Shown in pieces: positions 8,895 to 16,857 of a DNA stretch of 64,000 nt (positions are counted from its first letter, which is position 1; every line of letters begins with the position of its first letter). Source of the DNA: Tumebacillus sp. BK434 (lineage in GTDB: Bacteria; Bacillota; Bacilli; Tumebacillales; Tumebacillaceae); the NCBI RefSeq assembly GCF_004340785.1, contig NZ_SLXS01000001.1, positions 124,001 to 188,000 of the forward strand, given 5' to 3'. The position numbers were made by a program, and so were the translations under genes. The notes under the pieces were generated by a model. The model was not told the DNA's origin. It was given only the letters and a program-made list of their open reading frames with translations, and ran no database searches.

Positions 8895-9092
8895 ATGGCA
8901 GGGAAAAAAGCAGGAGCCAAAAAGAAAACGCTCGTCGACGCTGCGCAGCGGCAGCAGCAGATGCCGATCGTCACTGTCGACACGTGTCTGAAATGCCCCT
9001 CGGTCTGCGTCCGCGGGGCCGCCTATATGGAGAAGATGTCAAAGCCCGGCAGCATCGGCTTTGGCGTTCCTTGCATCCTGCGGCGCAAGTAA
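8895..9092 (+). CDS. Small cysteine-motif protein, 65 residues
   Basis: Very basic N-terminus (AGKKAGAKKKT) followed by TCLKCPSVCVRG, a C-x2-C-x3-C cluster around residues 30-36, and a fourth cysteine near the end (GVPCILRRK). Four cysteines in a 65-residue basic chain suggest a metal-binding knob, zinc or iron-sulfur, that might contact nucleic acid; this is inference from composition. GGAGG precedes the ATG by 8 bp. The next gene begins 21 bp downstream, so the two are probably co-transcribed. I do not know a named family for it. Confidence 0.65.
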   Translation: MAGKKAGAKKKTLVDAAQRQQQMPIVTVDTCLKCPSVCVRGAAYMEKMSKPGSIGFGVPCILRRK

Positions 9093-9113
9093 TCAGGGAA
9101 GGGGGAGTCCTCA

Positions 9114-9776
9114 TTGATCGAAGACGTGCAGCAAGATGTGGGACAGGTGCGCGTGCGCTCCGTCAAACCGCGCGATCCGGTCGAGGTGCGGGAACATCCG
9201 GACAACTGGCGCTGCATCGGCGTCGGCAACACGGCCGCCGTGTTTCAGCCCAAAGACCATCCGCAGAAGGTGGTCAAAGTGTATGCCGACTCGCACGCCC
9301 ACATCGCTTCTCGGGAAGCGGCCATCTACGAACAGCTTGGGGATTCGCCTTATTTCCCGCGCTTTTTTGAAAGAGGAGACAACTTTCTCGTCATCGAATA
9401 CAAGCCGGGCACCAATCTTTATGACTGTCTGCTGCAGGGGATCCGCATCCCGGAGCAGGTGATCCAAGACGTGGACGAAGCGATCAGATATGCGCAGAGC
9501 CGCGGCCTGAATCCGTCCGACATCCATGTCAAAAATGTGCTCGTTCACAACGGCCGCGGCTATCTGGTCGACGTGTCCGAATACGGCAAAGCAGGTACGT
9601 GCAAGCGCTGGGAGACCTTGAAAAAGGCTTACTACGACTACTACCTCGACCTTTACAAGCCGGGCCTGACCGTCCCGTCCTGGCTCTTGGAGACGATCCG
9701 CAAATGGTACAAAGCAAATGAAGGCGAAGGCGACATCCTTGGATTCGCGGAGCGAATCAAGCGGATGTTCTTCTGA
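9114..9776 (+). CDS. Protein kinase-like protein (YrzF-type)
   Basis: A 220-residue minimal kinase fold: a glycine-containing loop GVGNTAAVF (about residue 39), the VVKVY strand with the likely ATP lysine, SREAAIYEQL as helix C, hinge VIEYKPGTNL, and catalytic loop region PSDIHVKNVL followed by LVDVSEYG. In standard kinases the last two are HRDxxxxN and DFG; here D-x5-N and DVS remain, so phosphotransfer is possible but not certain. It resembles the YrzF group of Bacillus. The start is TTG 9114, with AGGGAAGGGGGA ending 7 bp before it and no better codon nearby. A bidirectional terminator follows. Confidence 0.7.
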   Translation: MIEDVQQDVGQVRVRSVKPRDPVEVREHPDNWRCIGVGNTAAVFQPKDHPQKVVKVYADSHAHIASREAAIYEQLGDSPYFPRFFERGDNFLVIEYKPGTNLYDCLLQGIRIPEQVIQDVDEAIRYAQSRGLNPSDIHVKNVLVHNGRGYLVDVSEYGKAGTCKRWETLKKAYYDYYLDLYKPGLTVPSWLLETIRKWYKANEGEGDILGFAERIKRMFF

Positions 9777-9787
9777 GCCGACGCAAC

Positions 9788-9825
9788 AAAAAGTGGAGTC
9801 CGCTAATGTGCGTACTCCACTTTTT
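9788..9825. terminator. Bidirectional terminator
   Basis: A perfect 12-bp stem AAAAAGTGGAGT / ACTCCACTTTTT serves the converging kinase-like gene (+) and the following minus-strand gene, whose stop codon lies in the loop. Confidence 0.85.
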
Positions 9826-10177
9826 CTTCGGTCAAATATTCCATGGCGTCTTCTGGTCTGGTAAAGTACCCCCGCTCCTCCGGGTGGGCGGCCCGTTTGC
9901 GCAACTCTTTCATCAACTGGCTCAGCGTGCCGTAGTCGGACGAAAGATAGGCGCAGCGCTTCACGCCGTAGTCGAGCAGGAGGAGATGCTTGTCTGTCAG
10001 CGTGCTCACATGTTCAGGATTAAGCTCGGACAGGTCGATCAGGACGGTAAAGCCCGGTCTGGTCAGCGGCAGCAGCCGCTCCAGACATTTGTCAGCGTGG
10101 GTTGAGAGAATTTCGTCTGCCCGCAAGGCATTGGCATAGATCCGATTGGCTTCAACATCGAGGCGGTATTGAACCAT
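9803..10177 (-). CDS. Hypothetical protein with STAS/SpoIIAA-like fold
   Basis: A 124-residue protein with the strand-helix pattern of the SpoIIAA-like/STAS-type family: an opening YRLDVEANRIYANA, a central FTVLIDLSEL strand, then CAYLSSDYGTLSQLMKEL and a C-terminal segment with YFTRPEDAMEYL, which is common in that superfamily. There is no membrane segment. The role is unknown; such proteins often bind partners or lipids rather than catalyse. GGGGAG lies about 12 bp upstream of the ATG. It is transcribed divergently from the XPB-type helicase gene. Confidence 0.6.
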   Translation of the reverse strand: MVQYRLDVEANRIYANALRADEILSTHADKCLERLLPLTRPGFTVLIDLSELNPEHVSTLTDKHLLLLDYGVKRCAYLSSDYGTLSQLMKELRKRAAHPEERGYFTRPEDAMEYLTEEKVEYAH

Positions 10178-10328
10178 TCATATTTTCACTCCCCGTACAA
10201 GTTCTTAACCCTACGCAAAATTATATGATAGAAAGCACATCCTGTATAGAGAATTTGCGTACAGAAATATGAAAATTGCCACTCTTCCCCCGGACCAAGA
10301 ACTACCTGCACTGCACGGGGGCATTTCG

Positions 10329-10349
10329 TGTTACAATACAAGTTGTAAC
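10329..10349 (+). promoter_or_regulatory. Extended -10 promoter overlapped by inverted repeat
   Basis: TGTTACAAT (10329-10337) is an extended -10 element (TGn-TACAAT). It is embedded in a perfect 7-bp inverted repeat GTTACAA-tacaag-TTGTAAC (10330-10349), which is a plausible operator. The -35 region is weak. The downstream leader holds a terminator-like element before the helicase start. Confidence 0.45.
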
Positions 10350-10385
10350 GGCTTACTTCTTACAACTCGAACATCTATTGAGACT

Positions 10386-10416
10386 CCGCATCGGTCAGGA
10401 TCGCGGGGTTTTTTTT
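10386..10416 (+). terminator. Leader terminator-like element upstream of helicase gene
   Basis: A bulged stem CCGCATC / GAT-C-GCGG is followed by GG and eight T. It lies between the putative promoter and the start of the helicase gene, so it could attenuate that gene or end a short leader transcript. Confidence 0.45.
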
Positions 10417-10465
10417 ATGCCCAAAACGGGAAAAATAGCGGAGAGAATGGAAGGAGATGACAGGT

Positions 10466-12148
10466 GTGTCCTCTTCAAAATCGCTCCCGAAACCTTTGAT
10501 CGTCCAATCGGACGGCACGCTGCTGGTGGAGACGGCCCATCCGGACTTCGAAGCGGTGCGCGATCGGTTGTTAGGCTTTGCTGAGCTATTCAAAAGCCCT
10601 GAGCATTTTCATACATACCGGATCAGCACGATCTCGCTGTGGCATGCGGCGGCGATGGGTCAGACACCGGAGACGGTGCTGCGCGTCCTGCACGAACAGA
10701 GCCGCTATCCCTTGCCCTTGAACCTGCAGCAGATGGTGCTGACCGAAATGAACAAATACGGCTCGCTGACCCTGGTGCTAGGCGACGGCTGCCATCTGCT
10801 CGAAGGCGAGCGCGATCTGCTCGACGAGATCCGCCGCCTGCCGGAGCTCAAAGCGCACCTGAGCGGGCGCAAGCGCACCGTCCTGCAGATCAAAGAACAC
10901 GCGCGCGGCGCGGTCAAGCGCCTGCTTGCCAAGCACGGCTATCCAGTCCGCGACCGCGTCGGCTACGTGGACGGCGATCCGCTGCCGCTGACACTGCGCA
11001 CCAGAACGCAAAGCGGCCGCGCCTTCCTGCTCCGCCCCTACCAGCAGGAAGCGGTGGAGCGGTTTGCAGCGGGCGGCGTGGACGGCGGCAGCGGTGTGGT
11101 CGTGTTGCCCTGCGGAGCCGGGAAGACGGTGGTCGGGATCGCCGCAATCGCGCGGATGCAGACGCACACGCTGATCCTGACACCGAACATCCTCGCCGCC
11201 CGCCAGTGGATCGCCGAGCTGCTCGACAAGACCGACCTGACCGCAGACGACATCGGCGAATACACGTCTGAGCACAAGCACATCCGGGCGGTCACCGTCA
11301 CCACCTACCAGATGCTGACCTACCGCAGCGGCAGCAGTTATCCACACTTCGAACGGCTGAACAGCGTGCGCTGGGGCCTGATCGTCTATGATGAAGTGCA
11401 CCTGCTGCCCGCCCCGATCTTCCGCCTGACCGCCGATGTGCAGAGCACGCGCCGGCTCGGGCTGACCGCGACGCTCGTCCGCGAAGACGGGGCGGAGCAT
11501 GACGTATTCGCGATGATCGGCCCGAAAAAATACGAGGTGCCGTGGAAGGTGATGGAGCAGGGCGGCTATCTCGCGCCGACCGAGTGCTATGAGATCAATG
11601 TGCCGCTGCCCCGCGACTGGCGCATCCGCTACACCGCAGCCGCAAAGCGCCAAAAATACCGCATCGCATCGCTAAACCCGCAGAAGTACGAGGTGATCCG
11701 CACCTTGCTCGCCAAGCATCAACAGGACCGGGTGCTGATCATCGGACAGTACCTGGAGCAGTTGGAGGAAGCGGGGGCGCGCTTCGGAGCGCCCGTGCTG
11801 ACCGGCAAGACGAAACTGGCGGAGCGCGAGCGGCTGTTCCGGCAATTTCGGGACGGCGCGGTCTCGGTGCTGATCGTCTCGAAAGTCGCCAACGTCGCGA
11901 TCGACCTGCCGGACGCCAATGTGGCGATCCAGATCTCCGGTGCGTTTGGCTCCCGTCAGGAGGAAGCGCAGCGCATCGGCCGCCTCTTGCGCCCGAACCA
12001 AGACGGCAGCACGTCCGCGTTTTACACGGTCGTCACCCGCGACACGGTCGACCGCGAACTGGCCAACCATCGCCAGCTGTTTTTGACCGAGCAAGGCTAC
12101 ACGTACCGCGTGCTAAACGCTGAAGAGATCGGAGGCAGCGCCCCATGA
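10466..12148 (+). CDS. XPB/Rad25-type DNA repair helicase
   Basis: A 560-residue superfamily 2 helicase. After an N-terminal DNA damage recognition-like region come LRPYQQEAV, Walker A CGAGKT (Lys220), the DEVH box at 309-312 (VYDEVHLL), GLTATLVREDG (motif III), and motifs V/VI with VSKVANVAIDLP and EEAQRIGRLLRP. These place it with bacterial XPB, a 3'-5' helicase used in DNA repair or transcription-linked remodelling. AAGGAG directly abuts the ATG at 10457 and lies 9 bp before the GTG at 10466, so I prefer 10466. Its stop overlaps the next gene by 4 bp (ATGA), implying translational coupling. Confidence 0.88.
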   Translation: MSSSKSLPKPLIVQSDGTLLVETAHPDFEAVRDRLLGFAELFKSPEHFHTYRISTISLWHAAAMGQTPETVLRVLHEQSRYPLPLNLQQMVLTEMNKYGSLTLVLGDGCHLLEGERDLLDEIRRLPELKAHLSGRKRTVLQIKEHARGAVKRLLAKHGYPVRDRVGYVDGDPLPLTLRTRTQSGRAFLLRPYQQEAVERFAAGGVDGGSGVVVLPCGAGKTVVGIAAIARMQTHTLILTPNILAARQWIAELLDKTDLTADDIGEYTSEHKHIRAVTVTTYQMLTYRSGSSYPHFERLNSVRWGLIVYDEVHLLPAPIFRLTADVQSTRRLGLTATLVREDGAEHDVFAMIGPKKYEVPWKVMEQGGYLAPTECYEINVPLPRDWRIRYTAAAKRQKYRIASLNPQKYEVIRTLLAKHQQDRVLIIGQYLEQLEEAGARFGAPVLTGKTKLAERERLFRQFRDGAVSVLIVSKVANVAIDLPDANVAIQISGAFGSRQEEAQRIGRLLRPNQDGSTSAFYTVVTRDTVDRELANHRQLFLTEQGYTYRVLNAEEIGGSAP

Positions 12149-13731
12149 GGCTCAGTGAATGTTTAAACTCGTCCAGCGTCGATACGCTGCGCAAGATCGC
12201 CGAAAGCTATGCGTTCGACTGCTCGCTCAGTTCGAAAAACGCGCTGATGCAGGAGATCCTGTCCCACTTCAACAATCGCAAATTTATCGAATGCGCCTAT
12301 GCCAAGCTCCAAGAGGACGCCTACAAAGAAGCGGTCTCCCAGCTGATGCTCGACCGGCGCGAGACCTTTTCCCGCGAAGACGTGCTGGCGATGGTGCGGC
12401 GCACCGGCGAAGGCAGCCCGGAGGACGGGCAGAAACAGATGCAGCGGATGCTTGGCGACGGCTGGCTGTATTGCCTGAACTCGAAAGGCGGACGCCAGAT
12501 CTACTACATCCCGGACGATCTGCGCCGCACGATGCGCGACCATCTGGCCGACAGCCTCAAGCGGCGCGTCCGCATCGCTGAAAGTGCGCCGATCGTCTAT
12601 CGCGATGAAAACATGGCCCTGCAGCGCGACCTGGCCTTGTTCCTGAACTTCGTGAGCAAAAACGACATCCGCATCACCAAGGACGGCACGATCCTGAAGC
12701 GCGTTCAGCAGCAGATCCTCGCCCTGTTTGAAATCAAAGAGGAGCCGCTCGGCAAAGTCGCCTGGCGCTTCGGCTACGGACGCCGCTTTCATGATTATCC
12801 GGACCGTTTCGCCCTGATCTACGACTACTGCTTCAGCAGCGGGCTGATCGAAGAGACGGGGGAGGGAGAACTGCTCGCCACCCCGGCAGCCGCAGAATGG
12901 CTTCTGCAGCCGGAGAAAGCGCGCGCCGCCGACCTGTTCCGCTATTGGCGGCTGCTCTACCGCCGGCCGATCCCGCAATTGAAGCTGTGCATCGCCACGC
13001 TGGCCCAGACGGCGAAAGGGGACTGGGTGCACGCCGCGTCGATGAACGAACTGCTCACCCCGTACGTCGGGAATTACTATTATGAGCAGGCGGAGCTGGT
13101 GATGGAGCAGCGCATCTATCAGATGCTCGTCCATCAGGGCCTGCTCGCCCACGGGCAGCTTGCCGACGGGACGGCGGTGATCAAGCTGACCGCTTTCGGG
13201 CGCGAATTTCTGCTCGACGAAGCGGTGGAGATCGAAGAGGAGCCGGCCGAGCTGCTGACCGAGCGGACGATGCCGCTGATCATCCAGCCCAATTTTGACC
13301 TGCTGGTGCCGCTGGAATCGTTTGAGCGCATCGCTTGGGAGCTGGAGGAGCTGACCGAACTGATCCGCGTCGATACGATGCGCGTGCACCGCCTGACCAA
13401 AAAAAGCGTGCTCCGCGCCTTCGATTTCGGCTGGACCTGTGAGACGGTGCTCGACTTCCTGCGCGAAGAGTCGGACGGGCTGCTGCCGGGCAACGTCGAG
13501 CGGATGATCGAGCAGTGGGCAGCCGAGTTCGGCCGCGTCAAGCTGTACCGCGCCATCGTCGTCGAATGCGGCGATGAGACGACCGCCGCCGATTTGCAGA
13601 GCCTGCCCGAGCTGAAGCCCCATGTGCGGCTGGTGCTGACCCCGACCCATTTTCTGATCGCCGATGCCGGCCTGCCGCTCGTGCAGGCGCAGCTGGCCAA
13701 GCTCGGCTATCCGAGCGAGCTGATCGAATAA
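12145..13731 (+). CDS. Helicase-associated protein (Helicase_C_3, XPB partner)
   Basis: A 528-residue protein that overlaps the XPB-type gene by 4 bp. Its C-terminal third (about 380-525) matches the helicase-associated domain found at the N-terminus of eukaryotic XPB/Ssl2: TMPLIIQPNFDLLVPL, DTMRVHRLTKKSVLRAF and HVRLVLTPTHFLIAD are characteristic. The rest is helical with winged-helix-like pieces and shows no nuclease motif I can identify. It probably forms a complex with the adjacent helicase, as a split version of the domain pairing. A terminator follows 12 bp after the stop. Confidence 0.75.
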   Translation: MRLSECLNSSSVDTLRKIAESYAFDCSLSSKNALMQEILSHFNNRKFIECAYAKLQEDAYKEAVSQLMLDRRETFSREDVLAMVRRTGEGSPEDGQKQMQRMLGDGWLYCLNSKGGRQIYYIPDDLRRTMRDHLADSLKRRVRIAESAPIVYRDENMALQRDLALFLNFVSKNDIRITKDGTILKRVQQQILALFEIKEEPLGKVAWRFGYGRRFHDYPDRFALIYDYCFSSGLIEETGEGELLATPAAAEWLLQPEKARAADLFRYWRLLYRRPIPQLKLCIATLAQTAKGDWVHAASMNELLTPYVGNYYYEQAELVMEQRIYQMLVHQGLLAHGQLADGTAVIKLTAFGREFLLDEAVEIEEEPAELLTERTMPLIIQPNFDLLVPLESFERIAWELEELTELIRVDTMRVHRLTKKSVLRAFDFGWTCETVLDFLREESDGLLPGNVERMIEQWAAEFGRVKLYRAIVVECGDETTAADLQSLPELKPHVRLVLTPTHFLIADAGLPLVQAQLAKLGYPSELIE

Positions 13732-13742
13732 AGCGACCTCCT

Positions 13743-13770
13743 GCGGGCCTTGACAGGCCCGCTTTTTATT
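13743..13770 (+). terminator. Rho-independent terminator
   Basis: A perfect stem GCGGGCCT-tgac-AGGCCCGC is followed by TTTTTATT, closing the helicase pair. Confidence 0.85.
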
Positions 13771-13785
13771 TCCTCCAATTCCCCC

Positions 13786-13815
13786 TTCACAGACAATCCT
13801 TGCAACCGATAAAAT
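13786..13815 (+). promoter_or_regulatory. Putative sigma-A promoter of reoY
   Basis: TTCACA (13786-13791), an 18-bp spacer and TAAAAT (13810-13815). The 170-bp leader that follows contains a perfect tandem 11-mer. Confidence 0.4.
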
Positions 13816-13847
13816 AGAAGCATAGGCGAATACACAAATTCCAAATT

Positions 13848-13869
13848 TGTTGCAGAAATGTTGCAGAAA
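13848..13869 (+). repeat. Tandem 11-bp repeat in reoY leader
   Basis: TGTTGCAGAAA occurs twice head to tail with no spacing, about 115 bp before the reoY start. It could be a protein or RNA binding site or a chance duplication. Confidence 0.6.
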
Positions 13870-13982
13870 AAAGGAAAATATCTGCGACCTGCCGAATATA
13901 ATGCAGTAAGAAAATTCACAACATTCCGAATGGAACGAGTGACAAATTCGGTTGTGAAGACACAGTGAAGGAGGGAACGGCG

Positions 13983-14534
13983 ATGGGAGAAGTCATTACG
14001 ATTGCTGAAAAGAAAACGTTTATTAAGTGGTTTATCGAGAAGTACGACCTGCAAAACCGTGAAGCGGAGTGGCTTTTGCAATACATTGCCTCGTCCGATC
14101 AGTTGCTTGAGCGCGTTCACTTCATTGATAACTTCCGCAACCTGCCGAAGACGATTTTGATCTCGACTAAATGCGTGCAGATGACGCCGTTCAAATTTTA
14201 CAAAAACAAGCGCGTGACGTCCGATGTGGAAAAGGCGTTTCTCGACATTCACAATAATCCGGGTGAAGACATCTTCATCGGCCTGTTCTTCAAAGACCGC
14301 ACCACCTCTCCCGAATACGCTTCGGTTCTCGAGCAGAACCCGATGGATGATACGAAAGAAACGATCGATGCGCTCGTCTCGCTGCAGGCGGAACTGGTGC
14401 TCGATTACGCGCTGAAGACGTTCCGCATGGACGCTTTAAAGCAGGAGATCGACCGGGCGCTCGACCGCGGCGACAAAGACATGTTCGTGGAATTGTCAAA
14501 CAAACTTCGCGAAGAGATGGAACTGGGCACTTGA
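13983..14534 (+). CDS. reoY: ReoY/YpiB family proteolytic degradation adaptor (UPF0302)
   Basis: A 183-residue protein matching B. subtilis YpiB/ReoY and Listeria ReoY. The N-terminal UPF0302 domain includes KTFIKWFIEKYDLQ and LQYIASSDQLLERVHF; the C-terminal IDEAL-type tail includes LKQEIDRALDRGDKDMF. ReoY takes part in ClpCP-dependent turnover of MurA in Listeria and thereby controls peptidoglycan synthesis. GGAGGG lies 6 bp before the chosen ATG. In B. subtilis ypiB sits just upstream of qcrABC; here a creatininase-family gene has come between them. Confidence 0.85.
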   Translation: MGEVITIAEKKTFIKWFIEKYDLQNREAEWLLQYIASSDQLLERVHFIDNFRNLPKTILISTKCVQMTPFKFYKNKRVTSDVEKAFLDIHNNPGEDIFIGLFFKDRTTSPEYASVLEQNPMDDTKETIDALVSLQAELVLDYALKTFRMDALKQEIDRALDRGDKDMFVELSNKLREEMELGT

Positions 14535-14551
14535 GCCCGGTTCTTTTTTTT
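14520..14551 (+). terminator. Rho-independent terminator after reoY
   Basis: A 9-bp stem GAACTGGGC / GCCCGGTTC (one wobble) with the reoY stop codon in the loop is followed by eight T. Confidence 0.8.
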
Positions 14552-14603
14552 GTACATAATAAAGGGAGGGAAACACCATACTGGAAAGGAGGGAGAGGTA
14601 ACC

Positions 14604-15317
14604 ATGAAACTGACACATGTACATATGAAAAACTTCGAGGAGTACAAGCCCTACATCGACACGCTGATCCTGCCTGTCGGAGCGGTGGAGGCGCACGGTC
14701 CGCACGCCCCGCTCGGCACCGACCTGCTGATTCCGCAGCTGATCGCCGAATATATTGAAGGCAAGCTGTCCGGACGCGTCTGGACGGCGCCGGTGATCCC
14801 GTATGGGCATTGCGCCGTGCTGGCCGACTTCCCGGGCACGATCGATGTGCCGAACCGCATCTTTGCCGACTATGTGCATGCGGTCGTCGCTTCTTTCTCC
14901 CGGCACGGCATCAAGCACGTCGTGCTGCTCAACGGCCACGGCGGCAACATCACCGCGCTGAACGAGACGGCGATGCGCCTTAGCGAGCTCGGCCTGCACA
15001 CGCTGGTCAGCAACTACTGGCTGGACTACCAGGCGGAGATCCAAGCGATCGCGCCGGGCACCGGCCACGGGGGAGAAGATGAGACGTCGCTGGTGATGGT
15101 GGCAGCCAAAGGGGCGGTCGACCTGACGCTCGCGGGCAGCCACGAGCTGGTGGCACCGACTCGGGCCCGCTTCCCGGAGATGGGCAAGCGTCTGTACCCG
15201 GACGGGTACTCCGGCAACGCGGCGGCGGCAAGCGCTGAAAAGGGCGAAGAGCTGCTGCAACTGATCGGAGACCGCATCTTGCAGGAGATCACCAAAATGT
15301 GGGAGCTCAACTCGTAA
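14604..15317 (+). CDS. Creatininase family amidohydrolase
   Basis: A 237-residue protein with the full creatininase metal-site set: GAVEAHGPHAPLGTDLL (Glu and His ligands, about residues 23-39), PYGHCAVLADFPGTI, NGHGGN near 112 and GHGGEDETSL near 154. The superfamily hydrolyses small cyclic amides or formamides (creatinine, 2-amino-5-formylamino pyrimidines, mycofactocin precursor peptide); the substrate here cannot be read from sequence. I chose the ATG at 14604 because AAAGGAGGGA is correctly spaced; upstream in-frame codons run through the reoY terminator. Confidence 0.85.
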   Translation: MKLTHVHMKNFEEYKPYIDTLILPVGAVEAHGPHAPLGTDLLIPQLIAEYIEGKLSGRVWTAPVIPYGHCAVLADFPGTIDVPNRIFADYVHAVVASFSRHGIKHVVLLNGHGGNITALNETAMRLSELGLHTLVSNYWLDYQAEIQAIAPGTGHGGEDETSLVMVAAKGAVDLTLAGSHELVAPTRARFPEMGKRLYPDGYSGNAAAASAEKGEELLQLIGDRILQEITKMWELNS

Positions 15318-15427
15318 CTTTTTGTGACACTTTTTGTGGCGGTCCGATGTTTGACCCGGAGTCAAACGGGGAAAACATAAGGGAAAACAGCTGTCAGGGC
15401 GCCTTGAGAAAAGTTGCACATGCTTGC

Positions 15428-15456
15428 TTGACACTGTATAGACCAGAATGTAAGAT
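15428..15456 (+). promoter_or_regulatory. Sigma-A promoter of qcrABC
   Basis: Consensus TTGACA (15428-15433), a 17-bp spacer and TAAGAT (15451-15456), about 100 bp upstream of qcrA. It is one of the best-matching promoters in the window and fits a constitutively expressed respiratory operon. Confidence 0.75.
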
Positions 15457-15557
15457 TGAAGCGAAGATAGTACGGGTCATTTTTCCCATACCAGGGTTAG
15501 GGTATGACAGCAAGATGACTGGCACGATTTTTTGTCAACGGTAGGGAGGTAAGAACT

Positions 15558-16106
15558 ATGAGTGACCAAAAGAACCAGGGGAAAGAAGGACTCTCCCGCC
15601 GTCAGTTCCTCACTTATGCATTGGGGGGCACTGGCGCGTTTATGGCAGCTACGATTGCAGCGCCTTTGATTCCGTTCACCCTTGATCCGCTCACTCGCGC
15701 CGGCGCAGGCACATTTGTCGACTCAGGCTTGAGTGAAGCTGATGTCAAATCGGATCTGCCGCAGCTGATTGAGTTCAAAGTCCACCGCAAAGACGGCTGG
15801 ATTGAAGAGAACGCGAAGTACACGGCTTGGGTGATCAAGGACGAGCAGGGCAAGATCCTTGCGATGTCTCCGGTCTGCACCCACCTGGGCTGCCAGGTAG
15901 CAGGCACGACCGACCCGAACGGCAACCCGCAGCCGGCAGCAGACGGCAAATGGTGGTTCCATTGCCCGTGCCACGGCGGCCGTTACACCGCCACCGGTGT
16001 CAATGACCCGACCAAACCGCCGACTCGTCCGCTCGACTTGTTTGAGACGAAGATCGAAGGCGGCAAAGTAATGATCAGCTCCAAGCTGAACCAGCGTAAA
16101 GCGTAA
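15558..16106 (+). CDS. qcrA: Menaquinol:cytochrome c reductase Rieske iron-sulfur subunit
   Basis: A 182-residue Rieske protein with both 2Fe-2S motifs: Cys107-Thr-His109-Leu-Gly-Cys112 and Cys136-Pro-Cys138-His139. The N-terminus has a twin-arginine motif (LSRRQFL, residues 13-19) before a hydrophobic anchor, as expected for Tat-dependent insertion of a folded Rieske domain on the outer face. It transfers electrons from menaquinol to the cytochrome c domain of QcrC. GGGAGG lies 9 bp upstream. First gene of qcrABC, in the same order as in B. subtilis. Confidence 0.95.
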   Translation: MSDQKNQGKEGLSRRQFLTYALGGTGAFMAATIAAPLIPFTLDPLTRAGAGTFVDSGLSEADVKSDLPQLIEFKVHRKDGWIEENAKYTAWVIKDEQGKILAMSPVCTHLGCQVAGTTDPNGNPQPAADGKWWFHCPCHGGRYTATGVNDPTKPPTRPLDLFETKIEGGKVMISSKLNQRKA

Positions 16107-16135
16107 TTGACGTTGAAAGTAGGTGAGTAAGACAG

Positions 16136-16807
16136 ATGTTGAAAAAAACATATGACTGGATTGACGAACGCCTGGGCGTTACACCGATTTGGCGTGACAT
16201 CGCCGATCACGATGTCCCGGCTCACGTCAACCCGGCGAACAAGATGTCCGCGTTCGTCTACTGCTTCGGCGGCCTGACGTTCCTGATCATCGTCACCCAG
16301 ATTTTGTCCGGTATGTTCCTCGCTATGTACTATGTGCCTGATATTGTAAACGCTTATCGTTCTGTACAATACATCACGGATGAAGTATTGCTTGGCAACA
16401 TTGTCCGCGGTATGCACTTCTGGGGCGCGTCATTGGTCATTATCATGATGTTCCTGCACATGCTCCGCGTATTCTTCACCGGTTCGTATAAAGCTCCGCG
16501 CGAGCTGAACTGGGTTGTCGGCGTCTTGATCTTCTTCGTCGTCATCGGCTTCGGCTTCACCGGCTACCTCTTGCCGTGGGACCAAAAAGCTTACTGGGCG
16601 ACCGCTGTAGGTGCTCAGATCGCAGAGACCGTTCCGTTCCTTGGTCCGTACATCAAGACCCTGCTGATCGGCGGCGACATCCTCGGCGCGCTGACCCTGA
16701 CTCGCTTCTTTGCGATTCACGTGTTCTTCTTGCCGGCTGCTCTTCTCGGGCTGTTGGGCTTGCACTTCATCATGATCCGCAAACAAGGTATCGCCGGTCC
16801 TCTCTAA
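16136..16807 (+). CDS. qcrB: Menaquinol:cytochrome c reductase cytochrome b subunit
   Basis: A 223-residue b6-type cytochrome b with four membrane segments. Heme ligand histidines are visible in GMHFWGASL and MFLHMLRVF and in the fourth helix (FAIHVFFLPA, LLGLHFIM). The PWDQKAYWAT quinol-site region is conserved. The split between this short subunit and QcrC is the Bacillus b6c arrangement. AGGTGAG precedes the ATG; the 29-bp gap to qcrA supports an operon. Confidence 0.95.
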   Translation: MLKKTYDWIDERLGVTPIWRDIADHDVPAHVNPANKMSAFVYCFGGLTFLIIVTQILSGMFLAMYYVPDIVNAYRSVQYITDEVLLGNIVRGMHFWGASLVIIMMFLHMLRVFFTGSYKAPRELNWVVGVLIFFVVIGFGFTGYLLPWDQKAYWATAVGAQIAETVPFLGPYIKTLLIGGDILGALTLTRFFAIHVFFLPAALLGLLGLHFIMIRKQGIAGPL

Positions 16808-16857
16808 GATCGATGCGGGTTCAGCTCAACTGTTAACTGAGAAGGAGGTTAAAAAGA

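Noticed and set aside
10269-10460. Small open frames before the XPB helicase gene
   Set aside because: They cross the promoter-operator and leader hairpin, lack proper ribosome sites and have unusual composition.
12163-13650. 495-codon minus-strand open frame
   Set aside because: Complete overlap with the helicase-associated gene, which has family motifs and a coupled start; the antisense product has none.
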